Source: Pseudalkalibacillus decolorationis
GTDB lineage: Bacteria; Bacillota; Bacilli; Bacillales; Fictibacillaceae
Direction: 5' to 3'
Length of the DNA stretch: 64,000 nt
NCBI RefSeq assembly: GCF_024609785.1
Contig: NZ_JANHJQ010000006.1
Location: forward strand, 1 to 64,000
This document shows positions 8,674 to 23,500 of the stretch, one piece after another. Below the pieces are notes generated by a model. That model did no database searches and was not told the origin of the DNA. It saw only the letters and a list, made by a program, of their open reading frames with translations. The first letter of the stretch is position 1, and every line of letters starts with the position of its first letter. A program made the position numbers and the translations under genes.

Positions 8674-9909
8674 ATGCATAACGTTCAGAATCAAGATCCA
8701 GAATTGTACGAGTCGATTCAAAATGAACTACAGCGTCAACGAGAAAAGATTGAATTAATCGCTTCTGAAAATTTTGTCAGTGAAGCGGTAATGGAGGCAC
8801 AAGGATCCGTTTTAACGAACAAATACGCAGAAGGCTACCCAGGACGACGATATTACGGGGGCTGCGAGCATGTCGATGTAGTTGAAAACCTTGCTCGTGA
8901 CCGTGCCAAAAAACTATTTGGTGCTGAACACGTAAACGTTCAAGCCCATTCCGGCGCACAGGCTAACATGGGTGTTTATTTTACAGTGTTAGAGCATGGT
9001 GATACGGTCCTCGGGATGAACCTGTCGCATGGTGGACACCTAACACACGGAAGTCCTGTAAACTTTAGTGGCGTCCAATATAACTTCGTAGAGTACGGGG
9101 TCGACAAAGAGGATCACACCATTCAATATGACGATGTACTTGAAAAGGCAAAGGAACATAAGCCAAAGATGATCGTTGCAGGTGCAAGTGCATATCCACG
9201 TACAATTGACTTCAAGAGGTTCCGTGAAATTGCCGATGAGGTCGGTGCTTATTTGATGGTAGATATGGCTCACATCGCAGGTCTGGTTGCAGCTGGACTA
9301 CACCCAAATCCAGTGCCGTATGCAGATTTCGTTACTTCAACTACTCATAAAACGTTAAGAGGACCACGCGGAGGTTTGATTATATGTAAAGAAGAGTTTG
9401 CGAAGAAAATCGACAAATCGATTTTCCCTGGGATTCAGGGTGGACCATTAATGCATGTAATCGCTGCAAAGGCCGTTGCATTTGGTGAAGCATTAGATGA
9501 AGGCTTTAAGGAATACTCAGAGAACGTGATCAGTAATGCAAAAGCACTTGGTGAAGCATTGATATCAGAAGGCTTGTCCCTCGTTTCAGGCGGTACCGAC
9601 AATCATCTATTGCTAGTGGATGTTCGAAACATGAACATTACAGGGAAAGTGGCTGAACATGCCCTTGATGAAATTGGAATTACTGTAAATAAAAACACAA
9701 TTCCATTCGATCCAGAAAGTCCGTTTGTAACGAGTGGTGTCCGTATTGGAACAGCCGCTGTTACAACAAGGGGATTCGGTCATGAGGAAATGAAAGAAAT
9801 TGCTTCGATCATGGCTCTAGTACTTGGAAACCCAGAAGATGAGAAGACAAAGGAAGAAGCAGGCAAGCGAGTAACCGCATTGACCGCGCGATTTCCTCTA
9901 TATAAGTAG
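8674..9909 (+). CDS. glyA: Serine hydroxymethyltransferase
   Basis: A PLP enzyme that converts serine and tetrahydrofolate to glycine and 5,10-methylene-THF, the main entry into one-carbon metabolism. The 411 residues include [14 protein letters not shown], the [12 protein letters not shown] substrate loop, [13 protein letters not shown], and the PLP-lysine segment [14 protein letters not shown]. The length fits the family (about 415). GAGGAGTGGAACC precedes the ATG. It forms the usual link between ywlG and upp. No glycine riboswitch or T-box was seen upstream. Confidence 0.97.
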   Translation: MHNVQNQDPELYESIQNELQRQREKIELIASENFVSEAVMEAQGSVLTNKYAEGYPGRRYYGGCEHVDVVENLARDRAKKLFGAEHVNVQAHSGAQANMGVYFTVLEHGDTVLGMNLSHGGHLTHGSPVNFSGVQYNFVEYGVDKEDHTIQYDDVLEKAKEHKPKMIVAGASAYPRTIDFKRFREIADEVGAYLMVDMAHIAGLVAAGLHPNPVPYADFVTSTTHKTLRGPRGGLIICKEEFAKKIDKSIFPGIQGGPLMHVIAAKAVAFGEALDEGFKEYSENVISNAKALGEALISEGLSLVSGGTDNHLLLVDVRNMNITGKVAEHALDEIGITVNKNTIPFDPESPFVTSGVRIGTAAVTTRGFGHEEMKEIASIMALVLGNPEDEKTKEEAGKRVTALTARFPLYK

Positions 9910-9987
9910 TTCCAATTGTTAAAAAGGTAAGTACAGATGTTGAACATTAGCTGAACAGTTCACCTAATGAGAAAAAGTGATTTAAAC

Positions 9988-10060
9988 GGGGGCAAACTCC
10001 TCAGTTTAACAACATTTTAGAACGAAATGTTGTTGTAGAGGCTGTTTGCCCTTTAAATTT
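9988..10060 (+). terminator. Long composite hairpin after glyA
   Basis: Outer arms GGGCAAAC (9990-9997) and GTTTGCCC (10044-10051), next CCTC/GAGG, and an inner AACAACATTT/AAATGTTGTT pair form one long stem. CTTTAAATTT follows, so it may end glyA transcription, but the T-run is imperfect. Confidence 0.6.
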
Positions 10061-10097
10061 GCCATAAAAACGATTCATTGTAGGAATGATGGAGGTG

Positions 10098-10255
10098 GAT
10101 TTGGGCTAATCTGTCCAGAATCGAAATAATCTGTCCACAATGACCAACAATTGATCCGAAATCAAGGTAATCTGTCCAGAATGACCACCAATTCATCCAA
10201 AATGGTGATAATCTGTCCACTCGAAACAATAATCAGGCCAGAATGCAAATTTCGA
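10098..10255 (+). repeat. 20-nt unit array B (upstream of upp)
   Basis: About seven tandem units of 20-21 nt, for example ATAATCTGTCCAGAATGACC and ACAATTGATCCGAAATCAA. The CC falls at unit position 10-11, as in arrays A, C, D and E. The rest of the 9910-10447 gap holds the glyA hairpin and an AT-rich upp leader in which I see no riboswitch. Confidence 0.7.
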
Positions 10256-10447
10256 CACTTGAACCCGGTTATGAACCTATTTTATGTGATTAGAACTTTC
10301 CAGTTTTATCGTGTTGAACTTACCTCTGTTTTTCTGTACAATTTTCGAGAGGTTAACACAATTAATCAGATCATAAACAGATTTGTTAAAACCCGTATTT
10401 AGACAACCAACTATCTTCATAAAAATAATAAAGAGGAGAGATGATGA

Positions 10448-11077
10448 ATGAGTAAGGTACACGTACTGGACCACCCATTAATCCAACACAAAATCACATA
10501 CATTCGTGATGTGTCTACAGGAACAAAGGAGTTTCGCGAGCTTGTCGATGAGGTTGCTGCTCTAATGGCCTTCGAGATCACTCGTGAATTACCCTTGCAG
10601 GAGGTAACTGTGAAAACGCCTGTTGCGGAAGCAAAAGCATACACCATTGCTGGGAAAAAACTCGGGCTCGTTCCTATACTTCGTGCAGGGCTTGGAATGG
10701 TTGATGGAATCTTGAAGCTTATTCCTACAGCAAAGGTTGGTCATGTCGGCTTGTACCGCGATCCTGAAACATTGAAGCCGATCGAATATTACGTGAAGCT
10801 TCCGACGGATGTTGAGGAACGGGAACTCATCGTTATCGATCCGATGCTTGCTACGGGTGGTTCTGCGATTGCGGCAATTACTTCACTTAAAAACCGCGGT
10901 GCCAAAAACATTAAGCTAATGTGCCTGATTGCAGCTCCTGAAGGAGTAGCAACTGTGCAAGAAGAACATCCTGATGTCGATATTTACCTAGGAGCACTTG
11001 ACGAAATGCTTAATGAAAAGGGATACATCGTCCCAGGATTAGGCGATGCAGGTGACAGACTTTACGGTACAAAATGA
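10448..11077 (+). CDS. upp: Uracil phosphoribosyltransferase
   Basis: Pyrimidine salvage: uracil plus PRPP gives UMP and pyrophosphate. The 209-residue protein begins [20 protein letters not shown] and carries [15 protein letters not shown], the PRPP-binding loop [16 protein letters not shown], and the uracil-binding C terminus [26 protein letters not shown] lies eight bases before the ATG. In Bacillus it lies just upstream of the atp operon, as here. No strong terminator separates the two; only an AT-rich gap with an atp promoter does. Confidence 0.97.
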   Translation: MSKVHVLDHPLIQHKITYIRDVSTGTKEFRELVDEVAALMAFEITRELPLQEVTVKTPVAEAKAYTIAGKKLGLVPILRAGLGMVDGILKLIPTAKVGHVGLYRDPETLKPIEYYVKLPTDVEERELIVIDPMLATGGSAIAAITSLKNRGAKNIKLMCLIAAPEGVATVQEEHPDVDIYLGALDEMLNEKGYIVPGLGDAGDRLYGTK

Positions 11078-11148
11078 ACATATTCTCCACTTCATTTTAA
11101 TGTTCAAAAAGTTTTCAAAACTTACCAAAGATTTTGCCTTGAACGCAA

Positions 11149-11177
11149 TTGACATGGGTAGGTCGCTATAGTATTCT
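11149..11177 (+). promoter_or_regulatory. Probable sigma-A promoter of the atp operon
   Basis: TTGACA at 11149-11154 and TATTCT at 11172-11177 with a 17-base spacer. The first gene starts at 11401, leaving a leader of over 200 bases in which I see no known riboswitch. Confidence 0.55.
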
Positions 11178-11400
11178 TACAAAGGATGTATGAGAAGGTT
11201 TTCATGCCCATTAAATAAACAATCTAGCAAATTTGAAGACCCCGTTTTTTACTACCGTATTTACGTCGGAAAATAACCCTTTATAATAAGGAAGGTTTTC
11301 CGTTTTGTATGAAAAGACCGATGGTTACTAATAGTGAATGAAAGACAAAGATATGTCTCAGGCAACTTTGTCAAGATTCACCCAAAAGGAGTGCGATAGC

Positions 11401-11624
11401 ATGCGCACTGGAAAACGTTCTCCCTTCCATTCGATGGCCTTAATGTCTGGCATTCTCTCACAGCTTGTCGGTTCAATATTAGTAGGCATTTTCGGCGGAA
11501 TGTGGTTGGATCGTACAATTGGAACAGCTCCACTTTTTCTCATTATCGGACTGTTTATCGGACTTGCTGCGGGTGTATACGGGATGATCAAGTTAATCCA
11601 GCGCTATTTTGGAGAAGAGGAACA

Positions 11625-11628
<4 letters not shown>
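11401..11628 (+). CDS. atpZ: AtpZ/AtpI-family small membrane protein
   Basis: A 75-residue protein with two membrane helices (about 13-35 and 43-65) and the AtpZ/AtpI signature QLVGSILVGIFGGMWLDR. Such proteins head many Bacillus atp operons and are linked to c-ring assembly or Mg2+ supply to the synthase. I chose the ATG at 11401 because AAAGGAG lies eight bases before it; a longer in-frame ATG at 11338 lacks a good site. Its stop overlaps the next start (ATGA), so the two genes are translationally coupled. Confidence 0.8.
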
Positions 11629-12735
<1,107 letters not shown>

Positions 12736-12741
12736 TATGAT

Positions 12742-12879
12742 GTTCAAAAAGGTCCAAGGGTCTCATTCATGTACCTGCGTCTACTAGTTTATCGTTGGAG
12801 TAAGCTTTCTCGGTACAACTCGTAGTAATCATGCAAGTACCGCTCGTTGATAAACGTCGAATTTCGTCGACTTTTGAAC
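12742..12879 (-). repeat. R5 element between atpB and atpE
   Basis: Ends GTTCAAAAAGG on the left and CGACTTTTGAAC on the right form an inverted repeat. Read on the minus strand it shares ACCGAGAAAGCTTAC and GACGCAGGTAC with the element at 46360-46520. It is transcribed within the atp operon and has no reading frame of its own. Confidence 0.75.
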
Positions 12880-12930
12880 TAAGATTCAATTAACTTTAGG
12901 AACAAACCCCACTGGGGAGTAATTATATAA

Positions 12931-13167
<237 letters not shown>

Positions 13168-13239
13168 TTTACGACAATTTGTGACAGTTACAAAACACAC
13201 AATTGGTTGGTCATAACCTTTGAATGAAGTGTTTCATAG

Positions 13240-13268
13240 TGGCGAAGATCTAAGTGAGACCTTCGCCA
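13240..13268 (+). other. Hairpin in the atpE-atpF gap
   Basis: TGGCGAAG (13240-13247) pairs with CTTCGCCA (13261-13268) over a 13-base loop. No T-run follows, so it is not a plain terminator. It may protect the 3' end of a processed atpE message. Confidence 0.55.
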
Positions 13269-13282
13269 TTCCTTATGTATGA

Positions 13283-15907
<2,625 letters not shown>

Positions 15908-15986
15908 GAACACATATACGGATTCTTAAACTCGGGAAAAAATGAGATGGACTAAAACACAAGCCGGGAATGATCTTTGACTATTC

Positions 15987-16027
15987 GTCACGTCCTGTGA
16001 CAACGTCGAAGCCAGCACGTCCTGTGC
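15987..16027 (+). repeat. R6 tandem short hairpins between atpA and atpG
   Basis: GTCACGTCCTGTGAC (15987-16001) and GCACGTCCTGTGC (16015-16027) are two small stem-loops with the same GTCCT loop. Related hairpins on the other strand occur at 52034-52110. They lie inside the atp transcript. Confidence 0.65.
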
Positions 16028-16046
16028 AAGTAAGGTGGTGAAATGA

Positions 16047-16904
<858 letters not shown>

Positions 16905-16932
16905 ACGAAACAGCCAACAGGCTAAAGCATAA

Positions 16933-18369
<1,437 letters not shown>

Positions 18370-18377
18370 AAATAGAC

Positions 18378-18622
18378 GTACAAAAAGGAGGATGAAAAGA
18401 GCCGAGAAGTTCGAGGCGCGAAAGTCTCGAGGAAGGCCACTCACTTGAAGGCATCTTAGCTGCCGTGCACCGAGGAAACTTTCATCGATAGCATTGACTA
18501 GTTAGACGCAGGTGCACAATGAATGTACATCGATGAACTCAACGCTTTCTTGTAATACGTGGGGACCGAAGAGACCAAGTAACGAAGAAATTCGACAGCT
18601 ATTTTTACCGGACTTTTTGTAC
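18378..18622 (+). repeat. R5 element between atpD and atpC
   Basis: A 245-bp element with inverted ends GTACAAAAAGG and CGGACTTTTTGTAC. Inside it has GAAGTTCGAGGCGCGA, CGAGGAAGGCCACT, CACCGAGGAAACTT and GACGCAGGTGCAC, which line up with the 46360-46520 copy. It also carries about 85 extra bases near its right end. It separates atpD from atpC by 287 bases, where most Bacillus have a short gap. Confidence 0.75.
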
Positions 18623-18638
18623 AACTTTACATGATTAA

Positions 18639-19061
<423 letters not shown>

Positions 19062-19070
19062 TAGGAAAAA

Positions 19071-19105
19071 AGGCACCTGAGATAGTTTTCTCAGGTGCCT
19101 TTTTA
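19071..19105 (+). terminator. Terminator of the atp operon
   Basis: GGCACCTGAG, loop ATAGTTTT, CTCAGGTGCC, then TTTTT. No R2 repeat follows this one. Confidence 0.92.
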
Positions 19106-19209
19106 CATTTATGTGACAAAATGGAACTACAACTAGGAATTCGCCACCCATATCAGTTCCATCACAACTTGGAAGTTCAGGTTTTACGGATAGGGGGAAT
19201 GAAACACAC

Positions 19210-19385
19210 TTAATCGTTCCCTATAGCTGCAGTTATTGTACAGAAAAAGCACGAATGGCCCTTATTCGTGCCCACCAGCTGCAGTTATTGCTCGGAAAGG
19301 GAACAAATCACGCCTATTCATGCCCTATAGCTGCAGTTATTGCACGGAAAGAGCACGAATGGCCCTCTGGCTACAGTTAGGGACC
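19210..19385 (+). repeat. 52-nt tandem array F
   Basis: Three units with AGCTGCAGTTATTG at 19225, 19277 and 19329, so the period is 52 bases, plus a degenerate fourth. Across unit junctions GCACGAAT pairs with ATTCGTGC, giving hairpins between units. It fills the 19106-19549 gap with AT-rich sequence after it. No CRISPR-like spacers are present. Confidence 0.75.
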
Positions 19386-19549
19386 AAATACGAAAAGGGA
19401 ACGAATCTACTTCAAATTACCCCCAAATGCACATCTTTAGAATTTGGTGACTTTTTGCTGATAATCAACTTTAGGCTAGTAAAATTAGGTGAAAGTTCCT
19501 AAAATGAATATAATACAGTATTAAAAATTATACGTTAAGGATGTGGGAT

Positions 19550-20479
19550 ATGAATTTTCATAAAGCTCGTTATGAAATGAAGGAATTAATAATTCTCAGA
19601 TCGCTGAATACACGAATAGCCCTGACGGAAAAGGAATCGAGTTATTATTGGAACCTTGAAAAAGGATTTCAAGGCGAACAGAAATTTGACGGATTGCTAG
19701 AGACCCTCTCCGGTAATTACCTGATTCTAAATGATCTCTTGCTGGAAATAAACAACAGTACCTTTCAGATTGATTCGACACTGATTTTTAAAGACACAAT
19801 TTACCTTGTAGAGGTCAAAAACTATGAGGGTGATAGTTATTTAGAGGGTGATCGGTGGATTAACAAAAACACGAAAAAAGAAAGGAAAAATCCAATTCTC
19901 CAACTGAAACGAAGTGAATCGTTATTTCGTCAATTAATGAAAGAGCTTAACTATAACTCTCCAATTGAATCGTACCTCGTCTTCATTAACCCGAATTTTT
20001 ACTTATATCACGCACCCATGGATCCATCTATTATTCTTCCACCACACATCAATCGTTTTATAGACAAAATCTCCTTGAAACCTCCGAATTTAACAGACAA
20101 ACATTTAAAATTCGCACAAAAATTACGATCCCTTCATTTAAACAACTCTTCCTTCATGCAATTACCAACTTATAACTATGATCACCTTGAAAAAGGGATT
20201 ACTTGTCCGGGGTGTCACACATTAATTTCTGAAGTGAAAAACTCCAAGCTGATCTGCGAATCATGTGGCTGTAGTGAAGATGTCACCTCGGCTGTTTTAC
20301 GAAGTGCAAAGGAATTAAGTATTCTTTTTCCAGAAAAAAGTATAACCGTAAACACATTGCACGAATGGTGTAAAATCATCAAATCCAAAAAAACAATCCG
20401 TAGAATCCTAGTAAAAAACTACAAACTCATTAAGCTAGGGAAGTCCTCTCATTATGTTTGTCCTCAAAAGGAAAGCTGA
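19550..20479 (+). CDS. NERD-domain protein with C-terminal zinc ribbon
   Basis: A 309-residue protein. The N-terminal NERD (nuclease-related) domain, about residues 35-170, has GFQGEQKFDGLL, then QIDSTLIFKDTIYLVEVKNYEG near 75, which carries the D...ExK pattern of PD-(D/E)XK nucleases. Near residue 220 a four-cysteine ribbon appears (CPGCHTLIS ... CESCGC), followed by a helical tail (HEWCKIIKSKKTIRRIL). NERD proteins are thought to act on DNA, but no target is known. I chose the ATG at 19550, eight bases after AAGGAT, over the ATG at 19541. It stands alone between the atp operon and the transporter block and is absent from this place in B. subtilis. Confidence 0.85.
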   Translation: MNFHKARYEMKELIILRSLNTRIALTEKESSYYWNLEKGFQGEQKFDGLLETLSGNYLILNDLLLEINNSTFQIDSTLIFKDTIYLVEVKNYEGDSYLEGDRWINKNTKKERKNPILQLKRSESLFRQLMKELNYNSPIESYLVFINPNFYLYHAPMDPSIILPPHINRFIDKISLKPPNLTDKHLKFAQKLRSLHLNNSSFMQLPTYNYDHLEKGITCPGCHTLISEVKNSKLICESCGCSEDVTSAVLRSAKELSILFPEKSITVNTLHEWCKIIKSKKTIRRILVKNYKLIKLGKSSHYVCPQKES

Positions 20480-20618
20480 TTAGTTGCAATAAATAGCCCT
20501 CATCCTCAACGCTAAAGTAGTTATACACTAAAACTTCCTATGTTACTAAATAATCAAAAATTGCCAATACAACTAGTTTACATATATAATTAGCTTAAAA
20601 CTTTACATTTGTGTGGTG

Positions 20619-21074
20619 ATGGGCGTGAAAATTGATCAGATTGATAAGAAGATATTAGAATTACTAACACTTGATGGCAGGATGTCATATGTGGATATTG
20701 GAAAAGAGCTTAATTTATCGAGGGTATCCGTAAGAGAAAGAATTAACCAACTGATAAAATACGGTGTTATAGAAAAGTTCAGTGTAATGATCAATTCTGA
20801 AAAAGTCGGAAAAACGGTATCTGCATTTTTTGAAGTAGATTGCGAACCAAGTTTTCTAGTAGAAGTAGCAGAGGCATTAGCAAGTAACCCAAGTGTTGCA
20901 AGTTGTTATCAAATGACCGGTCCAAGTACGTTACATATGCATGTATTAGTTAGCGACTTTGCTGCATTGGAATCCTTTACGAACAATGAATTATATGCAC
21001 TTGAAGGGATTACCCGTGTAGAAAGTCATATCCTTTTGAGAAGGTTTAAGAGCAGAGCAGGATTAAAGTTGTAA
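20619..21074 (+). CDS. ywrC: Lrp/AsnC-family regulator (YwrC type)
   Basis: A 151-residue DNA-binding protein. An N-terminal helix-turn-helix (IDQIDKKILELLTLDGRMSYVDIGKELNLSRVSV is split over residues 4-38) is followed by the RAM ligand-sensing domain (about 65-145). In B. subtilis ywrC sits next to ywrA/ywrB and represses these chromate-transport genes; here ywrB/ywrA-like genes close the operon that starts 400 bases downstream, so this is its likely regulator. The start is uncertain: GTG at 20613, ATG at 20619 and GTG at 20625 are all in frame, with only a weak GGTG site. Confidence 0.82.
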   Translation: MGVKIDQIDKKILELLTLDGRMSYVDIGKELNLSRVSVRERINQLIKYGVIEKFSVMINSEKVGKTVSAFFEVDCEPSFLVEVAEALASNPSVASCYQMTGPSTLHMHVLVSDFAALESFTNNELYALEGITRVESHILLRRFKSRAGLKL

Positions 21075-21176
21075 GACAACAAAGAGAGCGATGAACACGT
21101 GAGTATAAAATAAAAAGTCAGGAATAAATACGCGTCTGGACTTACATTACAAAATGATTGAAAAATAGGATTATTT

Positions 21177-21219
21177 AAACAAGCCGGAAGGGAAAACCCT
21201 TAACCGGCTTGTTTATTTT
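21177..21219 (+). terminator. Terminator after the Lrp-type regulator
   Basis: AAACAAGCCGG, an inner AAGGG/CCCTT pair, and CCGGCTTGTTT form a long stem followed by ATTTT. The rest of the gap up to 21482 is very AT-rich and probably holds the promoter of the ABC operon (TTTATAATC near 21290). Confidence 0.85.
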
Positions 21220-21482
21220 ACCGAAATGAAGGAGTTCTCTGAAATAATAAATTTTTTTGTTCGATTTGTGGATTTTTCAGAAAAATTACTTTATAATCAA
21301 AAACAATTCACTTAATATACAATAGTAAATTAAAAAATCATATACAGTTAACAAACGGATGTTAAAATACATATTTATTTCGAAAAGGAGGTAATGGTTC
21401 TTACTATTATATTTCAAAATAGTCGCAATAGTTATCAAATAATTAACATTTGTTTATTACAACTAGGAGGTGAAAAGGATAA

Positions 21483-22424
21483 ATGGTCGGACTTATTATT
21501 AGACGTATGCTCCAATTAGTCGTGTTGCTTATTGGTATCTCTTTTATTGTATTTATGAGCATGCATTTGTCCCCGGGAGACCCAGCGAGTATTATCGGAG
21601 GCCCGACTGCCACGGAATCAGATATTGAAGCGATTAGAAACAACCTGGGACTTAATGATCCTGTTCTAGTCCAATACGCAAATTATATGACAGGTGTTGT
21701 ACAGGGGGATTTAGGATTTTCCTATCAGACCAAACAATCTGTAAGTGAAGCAATTATTACACGTTTTCCGAATACGTTAAACCTTGCGATTGCAAGTATG
21801 ATTGTTGCGGTGGTCATAGGTGTAACGGCAGGTATTATTTCCGCCTTAAAGCAAAACTCTTGGATTGATGTTTCTAGTACGGTGGTTTCACTTGCCGGAA
21901 TTTCCATCCCGAATTTCTGGCTCGGGACAGTGTTAATTCTAGTGTTTTCCGTAGGTCTACAGTGGCTTCCGGTTGGAGGGTTGAGTGAACCATTTTGGAC
22001 AATTGAGGGTATGAAACAGCTCATTTTACCTGCGATTACACTTGGAACAGGATCAGCGGCAATGATTGCCCGTATGAGTCGTTCAACCATGTTAGAAGTG
22101 ATTCGAGCTGACTTTGTTCGAACAGCTCGAGCAAAGGGTGTAAAGGAAAAGACAGTGATATGGGTGCACGCCTTGAGAAATGCTATGATCCCTGTCATAA
22201 CCGTTATCGGATTGAATTTTGGTTTTCTTCTCGGTGGAACCATTATTACGGAGCAAGTCTTTGCCATTAACGGTGTTGGTCGCTTAATGATCGAAGCCAT
22301 AGCGGCAAGGGACTTCCCAATGGTACAAGGTTCAGTTCTTCTCGTTGCTGCGTTATTCGTCTTAGTGAATCTAATAGTAGATCTCATTTATTCCGTAATT
22401 GATCCAAGGATAAGTTACGACTAA
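21483..22424 (+). CDS. Peptide-type ABC permease (DppB/OppB family)
   Basis: The first of two permeases of an oligopeptide/nickel-class importer. The 313 residues start VGLIIRRMLQLVVLLIGISFIVFMSMHLSPGDPA, the classic DppB opening with helix 1 and the periplasmic PGDP motif. Five further helices follow, and the EAA loop that docks with the ATPase reads VIRADFVRTARAKGVKEKTVIW. GGAGGTG precedes the ATG. It heads a run of five transporter genes followed by a gamma-glutamyltransferase-like enzyme. Substrate is unproven; peptides or gamma-glutamyl peptides are most likely. Confidence 0.92.
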   Translation: MVGLIIRRMLQLVVLLIGISFIVFMSMHLSPGDPASIIGGPTATESDIEAIRNNLGLNDPVLVQYANYMTGVVQGDLGFSYQTKQSVSEAIITRFPNTLNLAIASMIVAVVIGVTAGIISALKQNSWIDVSSTVVSLAGISIPNFWLGTVLILVFSVGLQWLPVGGLSEPFWTIEGMKQLILPAITLGTGSAAMIARMSRSTMLEVIRADFVRTARAKGVKEKTVIWVHALRNAMIPVITVIGLNFGFLLGGTIITEQVFAINGVGRLMIEAIAARDFPMVQGSVLLVAALFVLVNLIVDLIYSVIDPRISYD

Positions 22425-22445
22425 TGATGGGAAGGGGAAAATGAA

Positions 22446-23348
22446 ATGCCTGCTAGTGAAGCAGTTGCTACACAGTCAAAGCTAGGGAAGCAAACCGAAG
22501 GAAAGCAAAAGGTTATTGTTGTGACCCTTAAAAAATTACTGAAAAATCGCTTAGCTGTTTTTGGTTTATTTATTATTTTTATTCAAATTCTAATGGCTGT
22601 ATTTGCTCCATGGATTACACACTATAGTCCGGTCACTCAATCTCTAGTAAATAGTGAATTACCTGTAGGCTCAGAAAATCACTGGCTAGGGACTGACAAC
22701 TATGGGCGAGACATGTGGAGCCGAATTGTATTTGGAGCCAGAATATCGTTAGTAGTAGGATTAGTTTCTGTCATTTTAGGGCTTACCGGGGGAATTGCTT
22801 TAGGACTTATATCTGGATATTTTCGAAAGTTAGATGGATGGATTATGAGATTTGTAGATTTATTGTTCGCTTTCCCTGGAATTTTGTTAGCGATGTTAAT
22901 CATTGCAATGCTCGGAACAAGTCTAGTTAATGTCATGATTGCGATTAGTATATGGTCAATACCGACTTGTGCTCGTATTGTAAGGGGCAGTGTATTGTCT
23001 GTCAAAAAGCAAGAATATATTGTCGCCATGAAATCACTAGGTGCCGGGAATAGTCGAATTCTTATAAAGCATATTTTGCCAAACTGTATGGCACCAATTA
23101 TCGTTTTTGCAACCATGAGAATGGCAACTGCAATTCTTTCAACATCTGCACTTAGCTTCTTAGGGTTGGGAGCACAACCGCCAACGCCTGAATGGGGAGC
23201 AATGATCGCTGCGGGCCAGGATTATATGTGGACATCGCCTCACATGACCATCGTACCTGGAATTGCGATCATGCTTGTTGTATTTGCCTTTAATGTCCTA
23301 GGTGATGGTCTGCGGGATGCATTGGATCCTAATATGGATTTGGGCTAA
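22446..23348 (+). CDS. Peptide-type ABC permease (DppC/OppC family)
   Basis: The second permease, 300 residues. It has the N-terminal OppC segment (LKNRLAVFGLFIIFIQILMAVFAPWI), then LGTDNYGRDMWSRIVFGARISL, the typical first-loop motif of DppC, and an EAA loop KKQEYIVAMKSLGAGNSRIL. The C-terminal GLGAQPPTPEWGAMIAAG is also diagnostic. It starts 21 bases after the first permease. A 152-base gap with no gene, containing AGGATGT and AGGACGT fragments like R6, leads to the binding protein. Confidence 0.93.
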   Translation: MPASEAVATQSKLGKQTEGKQKVIVVTLKKLLKNRLAVFGLFIIFIQILMAVFAPWITHYSPVTQSLVNSELPVGSENHWLGTDNYGRDMWSRIVFGARISLVVGLVSVILGLTGGIALGLISGYFRKLDGWIMRFVDLLFAFPGILLAMLIIAMLGTSLVNVMIAISIWSIPTCARIVRGSVLSVKKQEYIVAMKSLGAGNSRILIKHILPNCMAPIIVFATMRMATAILSTSALSFLGLGAQPPTPEWGAMIAAGQDYMWTSPHMTIVPGIAIMLVVFAFNVLGDGLRDALDPNMDLG

Positions 23349-23500
23349 CCGGGCTCCTATAGGATGTACTGACTTAGGCTCAGGTTCAACGTAGTAAACA
23401 GGACGTCATGCCTAATTGAAAGGGGCTTAATCCAGCGAATTTCTGTGAATTTTACTCAATCGAAATTTCAAAACGATACGAAATCGAGGGGGAAGAGGTT

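Noticed and set aside
10256-10440. Riboswitch or attenuator in the upp leader
   Set aside because: I see no terminator/antiterminator pair and no known ligand-binding core.
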